Shown one piece after another: positions 26,051 through 34,683 of a stretch of 63,390 nucleotides of DNA. The notes below the pieces were generated by a model that was given only the letters and a program-made list of their open reading frames with translations, ran no database searches and was not told the DNA's origin. A program made the translations under genes and the position numbers. The stretch spans positions 1 to 63,390 of the forward strand of contig JAKJBX010000011.1 in assembly GCA_022706765.1 (NCBI GenBank), written 5' to 3'. Source of the DNA: Bacillota bacterium. GTDB lineage: Bacteria; Bacillota; Clostridia; Monoglobales; Firm-18. Numbering within the stretch: position 1 is the first letter of the stretch; each line of letters starts with the position of its first letter.

Positions 26051-26142
26051 AATTTCCACGCTTCGGCGAAAGTCAATTTCGCCTACGCTCACGCGGTGAG
26101 CGGACGCATTCGGGAAAGCGCTGCGCACCCGAATGCTTTGTA
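26051..26142. repeat. Modular hairpin repeat cluster, copy D
   Basis: It starts inside the first module (AATTTCC), then has GGCGAAA/TTTCGCC, GCTCAC/GTGAGC and CATTCGGG/CCCGAATG hairpins in the same order as copy A. It fills the gap between degV and the TIGR03960 gene, next to both stop/start regions. Confidence 0.7.
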
Positions 26143-26146
26143 AAAC

Positions 26147-27013
26147 TCAATAAATTTCCTCGGTATCAAGGAAAAAGACCGCCAGCGTGCCGGGACCCGA
26201 ATGCGCCCCTACTGCACAGCCGGTATAGCTGACGAGGAACTTGTCGCACCCCGCCCTTTCTTTCATCAGGGCTTTAAGCGTCTCGACCGCCTCGAAATCG
26301 TCGCCGTGGCAGATGCCGATGACCTGCTTGTCCAGTGCCGCGCCGCGCTGCAAGGCGAGGTCGACCATCTTTTTGATGGCGTTTTGCCGCCCCTTGACCT
26401 TTGCCACAGGCACGAGCTTGCCCTCGTCACTGACGTCCATCACCGGCTTGATGCCCAGGAGCCCGCCGACCAAAGCTGAGGTGCGTGATACACGCCCGCC
26501 CCTGTAAAGGTATTCGAGGTCGTCGACGGTGAAGATGTGTTCCATGTGCTCCGCGTGAAAAAGCGCCCCTTTGATGATTTCTTCTTTGGTAGCGCCGCTT
26601 TTTTGCATCAGCAGCGCCTTGTAGACGACCATGCCGAAACCTGTCGATGCGCATTTGGTGTCGATGAGGGTGACGTCAAAGTCGGGATACCTTTCCAAGA
26701 CGTCGTTTTTGGCGATGTTAGCGGCATTGAAGGTGCCGGAAAGCCCCGTCGAAAAGCCGATGTACAAAACGCTGTCGCCGTTTTTTGCGTAGCCCTCAAA
26801 GACCTCGGCGAACTCCTCGGGCGTCACCTGTGCGGTTCTTGCCTTTGCGCCGGCACGCATCCTGTCAAAGACCTCTTTTGCCGAAATATTCTTGCCGTCG
26901 GCATACTCCGCATCGTCCAGGTACACTTTCAGCGGCACGACGTTCAAGCCAAACTCCGCAATAATTTCCGGCGGCAGATCCGACGCGCTGTCCGTCATAA
27001 TGTAAAAAGCCAT
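26147..27013 (-). CDS. DegV family fatty-acid-binding protein
   Basis: A 288-residue DegV/FakB-type protein, which binds a fatty acid for phosphorylation by the FakA kinase. It starts MAFYIMTDSASDLPPEI, where TDSASDLP is the family signature; other landmarks are YADGKNISAKEVFDRM, STGLSGTFNAA and FTVDDLEYLYRGGRVS. ATG at 27013 has GAGGTG 6 bases upstream, better than the codon 3 positions earlier. The kinase is not in the window. Confidence 0.92.
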   Translation of the reverse strand: MAFYIMTDSASDLPPEIIAEFGLNVVPLKVYLDDAEYADGKNISAKEVFDRMRAGAKARTAQVTPEEFAEVFEGYAKNGDSVLYIGFSTGLSGTFNAANIAKNDVLERYPDFDVTLIDTKCASTGFGMVVYKALLMQKSGATKEEIIKGALFHAEHMEHIFTVDDLEYLYRGGRVSRTSALVGGLLGIKPVMDVSDEGKLVPVAKVKGRQNAIKKMVDLALQRGAALDKQVIGICHGDDFEAVETLKALMKERAGCDKFLVSYTGCAVGAHSGPGTLAVFFLDTEEIY

Positions 27014-27046
27014 ACAAAACACCTCGTTATCATAAATTTACCTATT

Positions 27047-27209
27047 AGAGCGTGTTCACATTAAGCCAAACGCACGCTTTTTTGGCGCATTTTGCACCAT
27101 ACTGCGTTAAATTTTCTTGTAAGAAACAAATTATGCCCGCGAAAATTTGCCTTGTCTGGCACAAAATGCGCTCAAAACATCATACTTTCACTTAATGTGA
27201 ACACACTCT
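27047..27209. mobile_element. 163-bp foldback element (MITE-like), copy 3
   Basis: The ends differ from copies 1 and 2, but in matching ways: left AGAGCGTGTTCACATTAAG and right, read inward, AGAGTGTGTTCACATTAAG. It has the same length and orientation as the other two. TA is found on both sides of the GAGCGTG...CACACTC core. The right end supplies part of the TAG stop of the adjacent peptide-binding protein gene. Confidence 0.85.
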
Positions 27210-28701
27210 AGTAGCTTTCAATAAACCACGCTTCAATGTTATCAAAAATATTGTTCCGTTGAGGCGCCGGATCGCCGCCTATACGGCTGATATACAAAAG
27301 TGTCTCATCCTCGAAAAAGAGTGGGATTGACGGCAGGTACGCCGCATACTTTTGTTGGAGCTGACGGTAATAGTCGTTTCGCATTTCAACCGCCGTCTGC
27401 ATTTGAAGCATGTCCATCAGCGGTTTGAATTCGTCCGTGTCAGGCAGAATATATTTCGGGTTGACGTCGCCCGAAAAGCTGATCTCGCCGACATAGGCGT
27501 CGTAGCCGCCCGCCTTGATTCTGTTCAGGTAAGTGTCCCACGGCAGCTTTTCGACGCTTGCGCTGATGCCGATTTCTCTGAGCTGCGCCGAGATGGCGTC
27601 GGCGATTTGGATACGTATGCCGTTATCCTCATTGACCAGGATCGCAAGCTTTATATCGCCCGGCGCAAAGCCGTTTTCATTCAGCGCGGTGACTGCAAGC
27701 GCAGGGTTATAGTTGTACACCGGCGTCCCGGGGTCATACATCCACCAGCTTGATCGGACAAAGCCGGTGGCGATCTCGCCCTGCGACAGCAGCACCTCTT
27801 CAAATATGCGGTTTTTGTTGACCGCACAGGCGAGCGCCGTCCGCACAGCGTTGTTTGAAAGCTGAGGATGATGGAGGTTGAAGGACAAAAAGCTCAGCCG
27901 CCCCGAATCGTAGGCGACGCTTTTGCTTTGCGCGCTGCCGGAGAATTTGCCCCTGCTTTGCAGGTCGGAGGTGATGACGTCGATCTCCTTTGCCTCGAAA
28001 GCATACACCGCCGTTGACTTATCGGGCATCAGATGTACTTCGATATTGGTGATATAAGGGGCATCGTCGTCATGGTGGCTGTTGTTCGCCGAGAGGTAGA
28101 AGATTTTGTTTGTCCGCTGCGCAAAGGTATACAGTCCTGTCCCGACGGGGTTAAAGCCGTCAAAGGTGTTGGTGTCCGCCGCCTTGACGACCGGGATTTC
28201 GAGCAGATTGATAAAGTTGGTTTGCGGCGCTGCGAGGGTGATTCGTACGTCGTTGCCGACCGCCTCGATTTTGCTGACGTTTGCTAAGTTGCTTTTATAC
28301 GGGCTGTTCCTGGCGCTGTTTTTGACTGCGCTCAGCGTCGCCGAAACATCGTTTGCCGTCAGGGGTGAGCCGTCGTGCCAGCTGATGCCGCCCTTGACGC
28401 CGACTGTCCACACAAGCCCGTCCGCCGACACCCCAAAGCCGGATGCCAGCACAGGCACGGGACGCATCGCCTCGTCGCATTTGATCAGATAATCATACAC
28501 CAGCATCAGCATCTGGGTGTTGGCTTTGTTTTGGGTAAACAGCGGATTGAGCGTATCTGAATTATAGGAATAAATTTTAAGCGTGCCGCCGTATTCGGGC
28601 GTCGGCACACCGCCGCCGGCGCGACCGTTGCCCGCAGAATTTTGGGCGCAGCCGCAAAGAAAAGCGGCGGCAAATAAAATCACGGCTAAAAGCTTTCGCA
28701 T
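27208..28701 (-). CDS. ABC transporter substrate-binding lipoprotein, family 5 (peptide/nickel type)
   Basis: A 497-residue extracytoplasmic solute-binding protein. The signal ends in the lipobox FLCGC; the family 5 pattern follows: YGGTLKIYSYNSDTLNPLF, then LVWTVGVKGGISWHDGSPLTANDV. Members bind oligopeptides, nickel or sugars; the ligand is not evident. No permease or ATPase genes lie nearby. ATG at 28701 is chosen because the lipoprotein signal starts there; the frame extends far upstream only through the pgeF gene in another frame. It starts 8 bp after the pgeF stop. Confidence 0.9.
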   Translation of the reverse strand: MRKLLAVILFAAAFLCGCAQNSAGNGRAGGGVPTPEYGGTLKIYSYNSDTLNPLFTQNKANTQMLMLVYDYLIKCDEAMRPVPVLASGFGVSADGLVWTVGVKGGISWHDGSPLTANDVSATLSAVKNSARNSPYKSNLANVSKIEAVGNDVRITLAAPQTNFINLLEIPVVKAADTNTFDGFNPVGTGLYTFAQRTNKIFYLSANNSHHDDDAPYITNIEVHLMPDKSTAVYAFEAKEIDVITSDLQSRGKFSGSAQSKSVAYDSGRLSFLSFNLHHPQLSNNAVRTALACAVNKNRIFEEVLLSQGEIATGFVRSSWWMYDPGTPVYNYNPALAVTALNENGFAPGDIKLAILVNEDNGIRIQIADAISAQLREIGISASVEKLPWDTYLNRIKAGGYDAYVGEISFSGDVNPKYILPDTDEFKPLMDMLQMQTAVEMRNDYYRQLQQKYAAYLPSIPLFFEDETLLYISRIGGDPAPQRNNIFDNIEAWFIESY

Positions 28702-28709
28702 CGTTATTT

Positions 28710-29486
28710 TTATCCTTTCTGAGTCAGCTGCATAACCGCAGCCATACTGCCTGTTTTGCCGTCGTCGCCCCGGTAGGAATAGAAGATGTCCTTGTGGCAA
28801 ACGGTGCAAAGGCCCGCTGATGTAATGGCATTTTCCTTTACACCCGCCGCAAGCAGCTGATCCTTGACCACGCGCCAAAGGTCGATGTGCGGCTTGTCCG
28901 ACATGGTGACGTACCGGTCGTCAAAGCGTGCGGCAACGTCCGTATCCACCTCAAAGTGGCAAACGCCGATGGAAGGACCGATGGCGGCAAGGATGTCCGA
29001 CGGGTCGGTTCCATAGGCTTGCGCCATTTTGCCGATGGTGCGCTCTGCGATGTTGGCTGCCGTGCTGCGCCAGCCGGAATGTGCCAGACCGATGGCACGG
29101 CGCCTGGTATCCAAAAAGAACAGCGGCACGCAGTCGGCATAAAACGTGCAAATCGCCGCCTGCGGGTCGTTGGTCACCAGTGCGTCGGCCCCTTCTATAC
29201 GCTTGCCGATGTCCTGCGGAGTGGCAACATGAACGCTGCTGCCGTGCACCTGTTTTGTCATCACAAGGGCGTTTGCGTCAACGCCGCACACGCTGCCGAG
29301 CAGCGCAAAATTTTGCATGACATTTTCTGTGGTATCCTTTCGGTTAAACCCGAAGTTCATCGACGCCGTCTCGCCCGTGCTGACGCCGCCAACCCTGGTG
29401 GAAAAAGCATGGCGCACAAGATGACTATCCGAAAAGGACGGTATGGTATAGAATTTAATGCCGTTTATATCATTTAACTTGAACAT
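28710..29486 (-). CDS. pgeF: Peptidoglycan editing factor / multicopper-oxidase-like YfiH family
   Basis: A 258-residue protein of the PgeF (YfiH, DUF152) family, which removes wrongly incorporated amino acids from peptidoglycan precursors or acts on purine nucleosides. Metal-ligand motifs are visible: VHGSSVHVAT, DCVPLFFLD, and GLAHSGWRSTAANIAERT, then CHFEVD. Length is normal. It is followed closely by the peptide-binding lipoprotein gene on the same strand. Confidence 0.92.
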   Translation of the reverse strand: MFKLNDINGIKFYTIPSFSDSHLVRHAFSTRVGGVSTGETASMNFGFNRKDTTENVMQNFALLGSVCGVDANALVMTKQVHGSSVHVATPQDIGKRIEGADALVTNDPQAAICTFYADCVPLFFLDTRRRAIGLAHSGWRSTAANIAERTIGKMAQAYGTDPSDILAAIGPSIGVCHFEVDTDVAARFDDRYVTMSDKPHIDLWRVVKDQLLAAGVKENAITSAGLCTVCHKDIFYSYRGDDGKTGSMAAVMQLTQKG

Positions 29487-29519
29487 ATCGCACTCCGTTT
29501 GATAGTTTAGGTTATTATA

Positions 29520-30380
29520 TCACTCTTCGCAGTTAAAATCAATCATTTTGGCAGCGGTTATTTTGATGCCCTTTTCGGCAAGCTGCTCGATCAGTCTGGT
29601 TTCCGTCACCGTGCCGATGACGTTCATGTCGGGGTCGACGACGTTAATGAAGCAGTATTTGTTGTAGCCGAGCATTTTCAAGACGTTTCGAGCGGGGTCC
29701 CTGGCGGAAATGGCGATCACCTCGGCACGCTGCGGCAGCCCCCGGTTCAGCTTCTCACGGCTCCTGATGATTTCGTTCATCATCATGTGGTCGCTGCTGC
29801 GCTGCTCCGCAAAGGTGTTGACGATTAAAAACGCCCCGATGATCATCAGCGAAAAATTAAACCCGGTCAAATAGAGCAAAGCGCCGCCCGTAAGCACAGC
29901 CGCCGCGGCGCATACCCTCGTCAGCCTTATGCAAAAATTGAATGCGCTGACATACCCCCAGCGCTCTGTCAGACAGGCTTTTAAAACCCTGCCGCCGTCA
30001 AGCGGCAGGGCGGGCACGAGGTTCATGGCGGCAAGAGCGGCGTTTGCCGTCACCAAAAAATCGTCTGCGCCGATGCGGAAGAAGTAGTACGCCAAAACGC
30101 CGCTGCAAACCGGGCCTGCGGCGGCGATCAAAACCTCGTGCATCGGCTTTTGAATGTGGGTCCCGCTGATTTGGATGCTGACGCCAAAAGGCAGGATTTC
30201 CAACTTTTCAAGCCGTACCCCCAAAAGCAGCGCCGCCGCCGCATGCGCAGCCTCATGGCAAAAGACCATGGCGTAGGTCAGCAGCAGGTATTCGGTGAAG
30301 TCAAACATCACCGCAAAGCATAAAAGCGGCAGGACGGCAAGGTGCAGCTCTGCGCCGAGCAGCCTAATCGGTCGCAGCAT
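29520..30380 (-). CDS. spoIVFB: SpoIVFB-type M50 intramembrane metalloprotease
   Basis: A 286-residue site-2 protease. The zinc motif HEAAH is at 42-46 in a membrane helix, and the third ligand region NLVPALPLDGG at 120-130 holds D128. These positions are close to those of Bacillus SpoIVFB, which cuts pro-sigma-K in the mother cell. Further helices follow, then a CBS-like C-terminal domain (about 230-286), as in SpoIVFB. ATG at 30380 follows GGAG and lies within the last codons of the upstream gene (17-bp overlap). The sigma-E-like promoter ahead of the pair supports the sporulation assignment. Confidence 0.88.
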   Translation of the reverse strand: MLRPIRLLGAELHLAVLPLLCFAVMFDFTEYLLLTYAMVFCHEAAHAAAALLLGVRLEKLEILPFGVSIQISGTHIQKPMHEVLIAAAGPVCSGVLAYYFFRIGADDFLVTANAALAAMNLVPALPLDGGRVLKACLTERWGYVSAFNFCIRLTRVCAAAAVLTGGALLYLTGFNFSLMIIGAFLIVNTFAEQRSSDHMMMNEIIRSREKLNRGLPQRAEVIAISARDPARNVLKMLGYNKYCFINVVDPDMNVIGTVTETRLIEQLAEKGIKITAAKMIDFNCEE

Positions 30381-30771
30381 CGGCAGGCTCCTCTCCTGCG
30401 GTATCGGCGGTTTGCTCATCGGTATTTTCGGCGCTTTGGGTATCAGCAGGCTCACCGCTTTGCGCGCCGCTTTCGTCAGACGCTTGCTCAGCCGGCGGTG
30501 TGTTTAGGTTGAGCAGCCGTTTGATGCCTTCGACCAGCCCCTTTGCCGTCGCCTTATAGTCAATGGTATAGGACAGTGTGCTGCTGATGCTGTTGGTCAC
30601 ATCCTTAAAAATCGGAATGTCTACCTTAGATACCGCAAAGCACAGCGCCGATATGACGACGCATATGACGAACTGACGGACGGTTTTAGAGACGAAACGG
30701 CTGTCCTCGGCGGCGACAGGGCGGCGCTGCACCCTTGTGTAATTCAAACGGGGACGTGCATGTTCGACCAT
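30364..30771 (-). CDS. Small single-span membrane protein, SpoIVFA-like by position
   Basis: 135 residues: a basic N-terminus (about 1-32), one membrane helix (about 33-50), a short external helical segment, and a tail very rich in Glu, Asp, Ala and Thr (about 93-135). No LytM domain is present, so it is not a sequence match to Bacillus SpoIVFA. The overlap with spoIVFB, the topology and the shared promoter make it a candidate holder or regulator of the protease. AAAGGAG lies 9 bases before the ATG. Confidence 0.75.
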   Translation of the reverse strand: MVEHARPRLNYTRVQRRPVAAEDSRFVSKTVRQFVICVVISALCFAVSKVDIPIFKDVTNSISSTLSYTIDYKATAKGLVEGIKRLLNLNTPPAEQASDESGAQSGEPADTQSAENTDEQTADTAGEEPADAATD

Positions 30772-30792
30772 GGCAATTCACTCCTTTGATAC

Positions 30793-30821
30793 ATTATATT
30801 AGGCAAGTCCCCAAATTATGA
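30793..30821 (-). promoter_or_regulatory. Sigma-E-like promoter of the spoIVFA-like/spoIVFB pair
   Basis: On the minus strand TCATAAT (30815-30821), 14-base spacer, AATATAAT (30793-30800), continuing GTAT. Boxes and spacing are identical to those before spoIVA. Confidence 0.65.
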
Positions 30822-30823
30822 AA

Positions 30824-30852
30824 TTGACTTTACGCAGGCGTTTTCATATAAT
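30824..30852 (+). promoter_or_regulatory. Sigma-A promoter of the small lipoprotein gene
   Basis: TTGACT (30824-30829), 17-base spacer, TATAAT (30847-30852). It points right, back to back with the sigma-E-like promoter. Confidence 0.75.
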
Positions 30853-30904
30853 AAAGATAAGGTCTGCATATGTTGTATTAAGAATATAAGTGGGAGGGAA
30901 TTTT

Positions 30905-31258
30905 ATGCCAAAATATCATTTTATGACGCTTGTGACGATTTTATGCCTGTTTTTTGCATCGGGCTGCGCACAAACCGACATCGGTGCCCCGGAGCCCCAA
31001 AGCACGCCTTCTTCCGCAGAACAGCCCGCCGGGGAGTTATCGGCGACCGGCGTCTATACCGGTCAGATTGACGGCAACTCGATTGAGATCAAGATCGACG
31101 GACAACCCGAGGACAGGGCATACAGGGCGTTTGCTTTTTCGAAAAAATCACGGTTGCAGTTTGCTGAGCTCAGCCTCAGTGAAAACACGCCCGTCAAAAT
31201 CACCTACATCGACAGGGAAGGTCAGCAGGCGCTTTTGACGACTATTGGGAGGCGTTAA
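30905..31258 (+). CDS. Small secreted lipoprotein of unknown function
   Basis: 117 residues: signal peptide ending in the lipobox FFASGC, a low-complexity Pro/Ser/Glu linker, and a small beta domain starting ATGVYTGQIDGNSIEIKID. I do not recognise a named family; similar short lipoproteins are common in Clostridia. GGAGGG lies 6 bases before the ATG at 30905, and a consensus promoter lies 50 bases further up. Monocistronic. Confidence 0.7.
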   Translation: MPKYHFMTLVTILCLFFASGCAQTDIGAPEPQSTPSSAEQPAGELSATGVYTGQIDGNSIEIKIDGQPEDRAYRAFAFSKKSRLQFAELSLSENTPVKITYIDREGQQALLTTIGRR

Positions 31259-31322
31259 AGGGTAGGTGGAAGGAAACCGAAATCCGAATATGACATTTTG
31301 ACACCTAAAAAAGACATTTTTA

Positions 31323-31351
31323 TTGAATGTAAATGTCACAATTGTTATAAT
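31323..31351 (+). promoter_or_regulatory. Promoter of the choice-of-anchor A protein gene, with flanking inverted repeat
   Basis: TTGAAT (31323-31328), 17-base spacer, TATAAT (31346-31351). TGACATTT (31291-31298) and AAATGTCA (31331-31338) are inverted copies, the second inside the spacer, which could be a regulator site. Confidence 0.65.
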
Positions 31352-31421
31352 GAAAATAATAAAACCAAAATTTTCACTTGATGCTTTTGGAATGTGTTTG
31401 GGTAGAGAAAGGATGAACCAA

Positions 31422-34163
31422 ATGAAGAAAATCACAGGATTACTATTGATCCTCATCATGACCGTCAATTTCCTTCCGATGTCTTTTGCAACAGTGGACT
31501 ACCTCGGTACATATGATCAGACGACCAATTTCGGCATTGCCAACGCTTTTAACCTGTTTGTGCTTGAAAACGCCGTCAAGGGTGGAGCGGACTCCGAAGG
31601 CAGGATTGCCATCGGCGGTAATGCCACCTTCGGTAATTTCACCATCGGATCAAGGCTGGCGGTATCCTATGAGGCAAGCCTGATTGTTGGCGGCGACCTT
31701 ATCCTTTCGGCAAATACTGTCAATGAAAGAGCCAACACGGTCTACGGCGGTTCGTTCATCAAAAACGGCTACAATTTGTGGCACAACGGCGGCACAGACA
31801 AGGGCGCATTCCAGGCGAGCGTCATTGATTTTGCCGCGGCAAAAACATATCTTCAAAACCTTTCGACAAGCTGGGGCGCGCTTGCGGACAACAGCACATC
31901 CAAGAATGTCACCGCATGGAATCAGCTCTATATGGTGGGCAATAATGCCGCTTTGAACGTTTTTAACATCGACGGCGGAAATGTCAACGGCAGCGGCAAA
32001 GCGCTCAGTCAGCTCGAAATCCATATTGATGTTCCGGTCAATTCCACCATTTTGGTAAATGTTTCGGGAACGAACGCAGGGTTTGCCAATTATGCGATGT
32101 TCATCAACGGCTCGACGCCGAACGGCGACAGCTGGGGAAACAAAAAGCTTGTATGGAACTTCCCGCAGGCGACCGGCATATTCATGCAGACTGTGAACGG
32201 CTCGATACTCGCACCGTTTGCCGACGCTACTACTCCCGGATCGGGCAACGTGCAGGGCAACCTGATCGTCAAATCACTCACAGCCGCGAACACCTGGGGC
32301 TGGGAATTCCATAACAACCTGTTTGACGGCAACATCGGCACACCGACCCCGTCGCCGTCACCCACGCCGTCGATAGCGCCGTCACCCTCTCCGTCGACAG
32401 AACCGTCACCCACTCCGTCGGCAGAACCGTCACCAACCCCGTCGACAGAACCGTCACCGACGCCGTCAGCAGAGCCATCTCCGACCCCGTCGGAGGAACC
32501 CTCGCCGACGCCCACCCCGACACCCGTTTATGAAATCGGCAATTTCGTATGGCTGGACGCCAATGGTGACGGCTTATATAATAATGGTGAGCAGGGCGTG
32601 GACGGCTTCCCCGTTGCGCTTTACAGCGCAGACCACACCCTTTTGGATGTGACCTCAACGGTCGATGGCGAGTATCTGTTCACCAGCCTGCCACAGGGCA
32701 GCTACTATGTCAAGTTCGTCCTCAGCGTCTTCGCTGACACTTATGCGTTTACCACGCAGGGCAGCGGCGAATGGACAGATAACGACAGCAACGCCAGCCC
32801 CGTAAATGGCAACACGCCGGTATTCACACTGACACAAAACAACTATACGATAGATGCGGGTCTGATTGCGGTCACACCGTCACCGACGCCAACGCCGACC
32901 CCGTCGGAGGAGCCCTCACCGACGCCAACGCCGACCCCGTCGGAAGAGCCCTCACCGACGCCAACCCCAACCCCGTCGGAAGAGCCTTCACCGACTCCAA
33001 CACCGACGCCTAGCGCCCCCTGCACAGACGAAGTTGTGCTCGGCGACCCGTCGGATCCTGCTTTTGCGGCTGACGTATACCGCATGTACAACTATGCGGG
33101 CACAGGCATTGGCGGATTCAGCGGCGACAACGGCAGCAATGCGCCGCGGACGCACAGCAGCGCAACAAGCGCAGAGGTGCATTGGCCCAGAGGTCTCGCC
33201 GTTGACAGGGACGGCAACCTTTATATCGCAGACGAGCGAAACGGTGCGGTCAGAAAGGTCACGTTCGCAAATGTCCTGTCTACCATCACAGGCAACGGTA
33301 TTGAAAACGGCTTTACACCCGCTGCATACACCGGTCCCGCATACGGACAGGGCATGTACGAGCCGATGGATGTCGTCATAGCGCCGTGCGGGAAGTATGT
33401 ATTCTTCCTTGACACCGATCACCACATCATCAGAAGGATTGATGCCAACGGCAATCTTAAAACCGTCGCAGGCGTGCTTGAAATCGGATATGGCGGCGGA
33501 TACTCGGACGGCGGAGGCGTCGCGACGCAGGCAAGGTTCAACGCACCGCAGGGCATCGCCATTGATAAGAACGGTAATCTCTATGTTGCCGATACGAATA
33601 ATCACATCATTAGGAAAATCACGCCGGGCGGCAGCATTTCAACCATTGCGGGACAGCCGGGCATCGGCGGTTTCTCGGGTGACGGCGGCAACGCGACCGC
33701 CGCGCTCCTCAATAATCCCGTAGGGCTTGCGCTCGACAACGACGGCAACCTGTATGTAGCGGATACGAATAATCACAGGATTCGCAGGATTGATTTGTCG
33801 ACCGGAAAAATCACCACGGTTGCGGGCAGCGCAAACTTGCCGACCAACAGTGCGACGGCAGCCGGCATAGGCGACAACGGCGATGCGACCAATGCGATGC
33901 TGTTCTTCCCGACGGATGTAGCGGTCGACGCGGCGGGCAACCTCTATATTGCCGACACGCAAAACCACAGGGTTCGTAAGGTATTCGCCGACACGGGGAT
34001 CATTATCACCATCGCCGGTGACGGATACAGAGGCACCGCTGCCAACGGCTCGGTCGCAACAGAGGGCAGGCTCAGCGCCCCCAAGGGCATAGCGGTTGAC
34101 GGTAATGGCAACGTCTATGTATCGGATACCGAAAATAACATTGTCAAAAAGCTTGTTCCCTAA
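31422..34163 (+). CDS. Secreted multidomain surface protein: choice-of-anchor A, SdrD-B and NHL repeats
   Basis: A 913-residue secreted protein. In order: signal peptide (1-23); choice-of-anchor A domain (about 25-300, [20 protein letters not shown]); a Pro-Ser-Thr linker of PSPTPS[AT]E repeats; an SdrD-B/Cna-B-like domain (about 370-475, [20 protein letters not shown]); a second linker with three copies of a 12-residue [12 protein letters not shown] unit encoded by a 36-bp tandem repeat; and an NHL beta-propeller (about 540-913) with repeats such as [19 protein letters not shown]. No LPXTG or other cell-wall anchor is visible. ATG at 31422 has AAAGG 9 bases upstream. It is probably an adhesin or a scaffold at the surface. 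Confidence 0.88.
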   Translation: MKKITGLLLILIMTVNFLPMSFATVDYLGTYDQTTNFGIANAFNLFVLENAVKGGADSEGRIAIGGNATFGNFTIGSRLAVSYEASLIVGGDLILSANTVNERANTVYGGSFIKNGYNLWHNGGTDKGAFQASVIDFAAAKTYLQNLSTSWGALADNSTSKNVTAWNQLYMVGNNAALNVFNIDGGNVNGSGKALSQLEIHIDVPVNSTILVNVSGTNAGFANYAMFINGSTPNGDSWGNKKLVWNFPQATGIFMQTVNGSILAPFADATTPGSGNVQGNLIVKSLTAANTWGWEFHNNLFDGNIGTPTPSPSPTPSIAPSPSPSTEPSPTPSAEPSPTPSTEPSPTPSAEPSPTPSEEPSPTPTPTPVYEIGNFVWLDANGDGLYNNGEQGVDGFPVALYSADHTLLDVTSTVDGEYLFTSLPQGSYYVKFVLSVFADTYAFTTQGSGEWTDNDSNASPVNGNTPVFTLTQNNYTIDAGLIAVTPSPTPTPTPSEEPSPTPTPTPSEEPSPTPTPTPSEEPSPTPTPTPSAPCTDEVVLGDPSDPAFAADVYRMYNYAGTGIGGFSGDNGSNAPRTHSSATSAEVHWPRGLAVDRDGNLYIADERNGAVRKVTFANVLSTITGNGIENGFTPAAYTGPAYGQGMYEPMDVVIAPCGKYVFFLDTDHHIIRRIDANGNLKTVAGVLEIGYGGGYSDGGGVATQARFNAPQGIAIDKNGNLYVADTNNHIIRKITPGGSISTIAGQPGIGGFSGDGGNATAALLNNPVGLALDNDGNLYVADTNNHRIRRIDLSTGKITTVAGSANLPTNSATAAGIGDNGDATNAMLFFPTDVAVDAAGNLYIADTQNHRVRKVFADTGIIITIAGDGYRGTAANGSVATEGRLSAPKGIAVDGNGNVYVSDTENNIVKKLVP
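32340..33012 (+). repeat. Tandem DNA repeats encoding two Pro-Thr-Ser linkers
   Basis: At 32340-32520 units of about 24 bp encode PSPTPSAE or PSPTPSTE, and at 32875-33010 three 36-bp units encode [12 protein letters not shown]. Copies are nearly identical at DNA level, so length variation by slippage is likely. They flank the SdrD-B domain. Confidence 0.8.
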
Positions 34164-34175
34164 ATATTGAAACCG

Positions 34176-34210
34176 AAAAAATCCCCATCCGGTTAAGGAT
34201 GGGGATTTTT
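34176..34210 (+). terminator. Terminator of the surface protein gene
   Basis: AAAAATCCCCATCC and GGATGGGGATTTTT form a 14-bp stem around GGTTAA, ending in a T-run. It works on either strand. Confidence 0.88.
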
Positions 34211-34300
34211 CATATTATCAATACCTTCCGTGTGTTTTTCTCATTTGCATCCATTGTAGTATGAAAATTGCAGTTTGTCAAACAAGCTTATCCTTTTACC

Positions 34301-34337
34301 GTATCGACACCCGATACCTTTCAGCCGGATGTTGACC
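34301..34337. repeat. 38-bp direct repeat, left copy
   Basis: GTATCGACACCCGATACC followed by TTTCAGCCGGATGTTGACC. The right copy at 34982-35019 differs by one inserted C and one substitution. It contains a GTATCG/CGATAC hairpin. The two copies flank the XRE cassette. Confidence 0.65.
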
Positions 34338-34394
34338 GGTGTCAAGGGTGTTAAGGGAATGGTTTTATTTACACATCCCCAACACGCTCCTTTA

Positions 34395-34589
34395 TCAGCC
34401 TCTGATTTCAAGCAAATAATCAATACTTACCTTGTAAAACGCCGCTAATTTAATCAGGGATTGACTCGGAATATCCAACTGCCCGTTTTCATATCGCGAA
34501 TATGTGGCCTGGCTGACATTCAACATGTTTGCTATCTGATTTTGTGTCAGATCTTTATCCTCCCGTAAGTCCCTGATTCTTTTATACAT
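34395..34589 (-). CDS. XRE family transcriptional regulator, HTH only
   Basis: A 64-residue protein consisting of one Cro/CI-type helix-turn-helix domain: LREDKDLTQNQIANMLNVSQ with recognition helix around ATYSRYENG and the closing FYKVSIDYLLEIRG. There is no sensor domain. It is transcribed away from two very small genes. Two 19-bp palindromes lie in the shared control region over the promoters of both sides, so it most likely represses both itself and them. AGGTGG lies 5 bases before the ATG. Confidence 0.9.
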   Translation of the reverse strand: MYKRIRDLREDKDLTQNQIANMLNVSQATYSRYENGQLDIPSQSLIKLAAFYKVSIDYLLEIRG

Positions 34590-34614
34590 TTACCCACCTC
34601 CCAAAAACAATCAT

Positions 34615-34664
34615 ATTATATGCGAAAATTGCATATTGACATTTATGCGATTTTTGCATATAAT
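34615..34664. promoter_or_regulatory. Divergent promoters with two XRE operator palindromes
   Basis: Rightward: TTGACA (34636-34641), 17 bases, TATAAT (34659-34664). Leftward: TATAAT (34615-34620, minus strand). Two related palindromes lie here: ATATGC-7-GCATAT at 34618-34636 and TTATGC-7-GCATAT at 34643-34661, centred 25 bp apart. The first covers the leftward -10 and touches the rightward -35; the second covers the rightward spacer and -10. Confidence 0.75.
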
Positions 34665-34683
34665 ACCGATGGGGGAAGGTAAA

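Noticed and set aside
32340..33012. CRISPR-like tandem repeats
   Set aside because: The units are head to tail without spacers and stay in frame as Pro/Thr/Ser linkers of a secreted protein.
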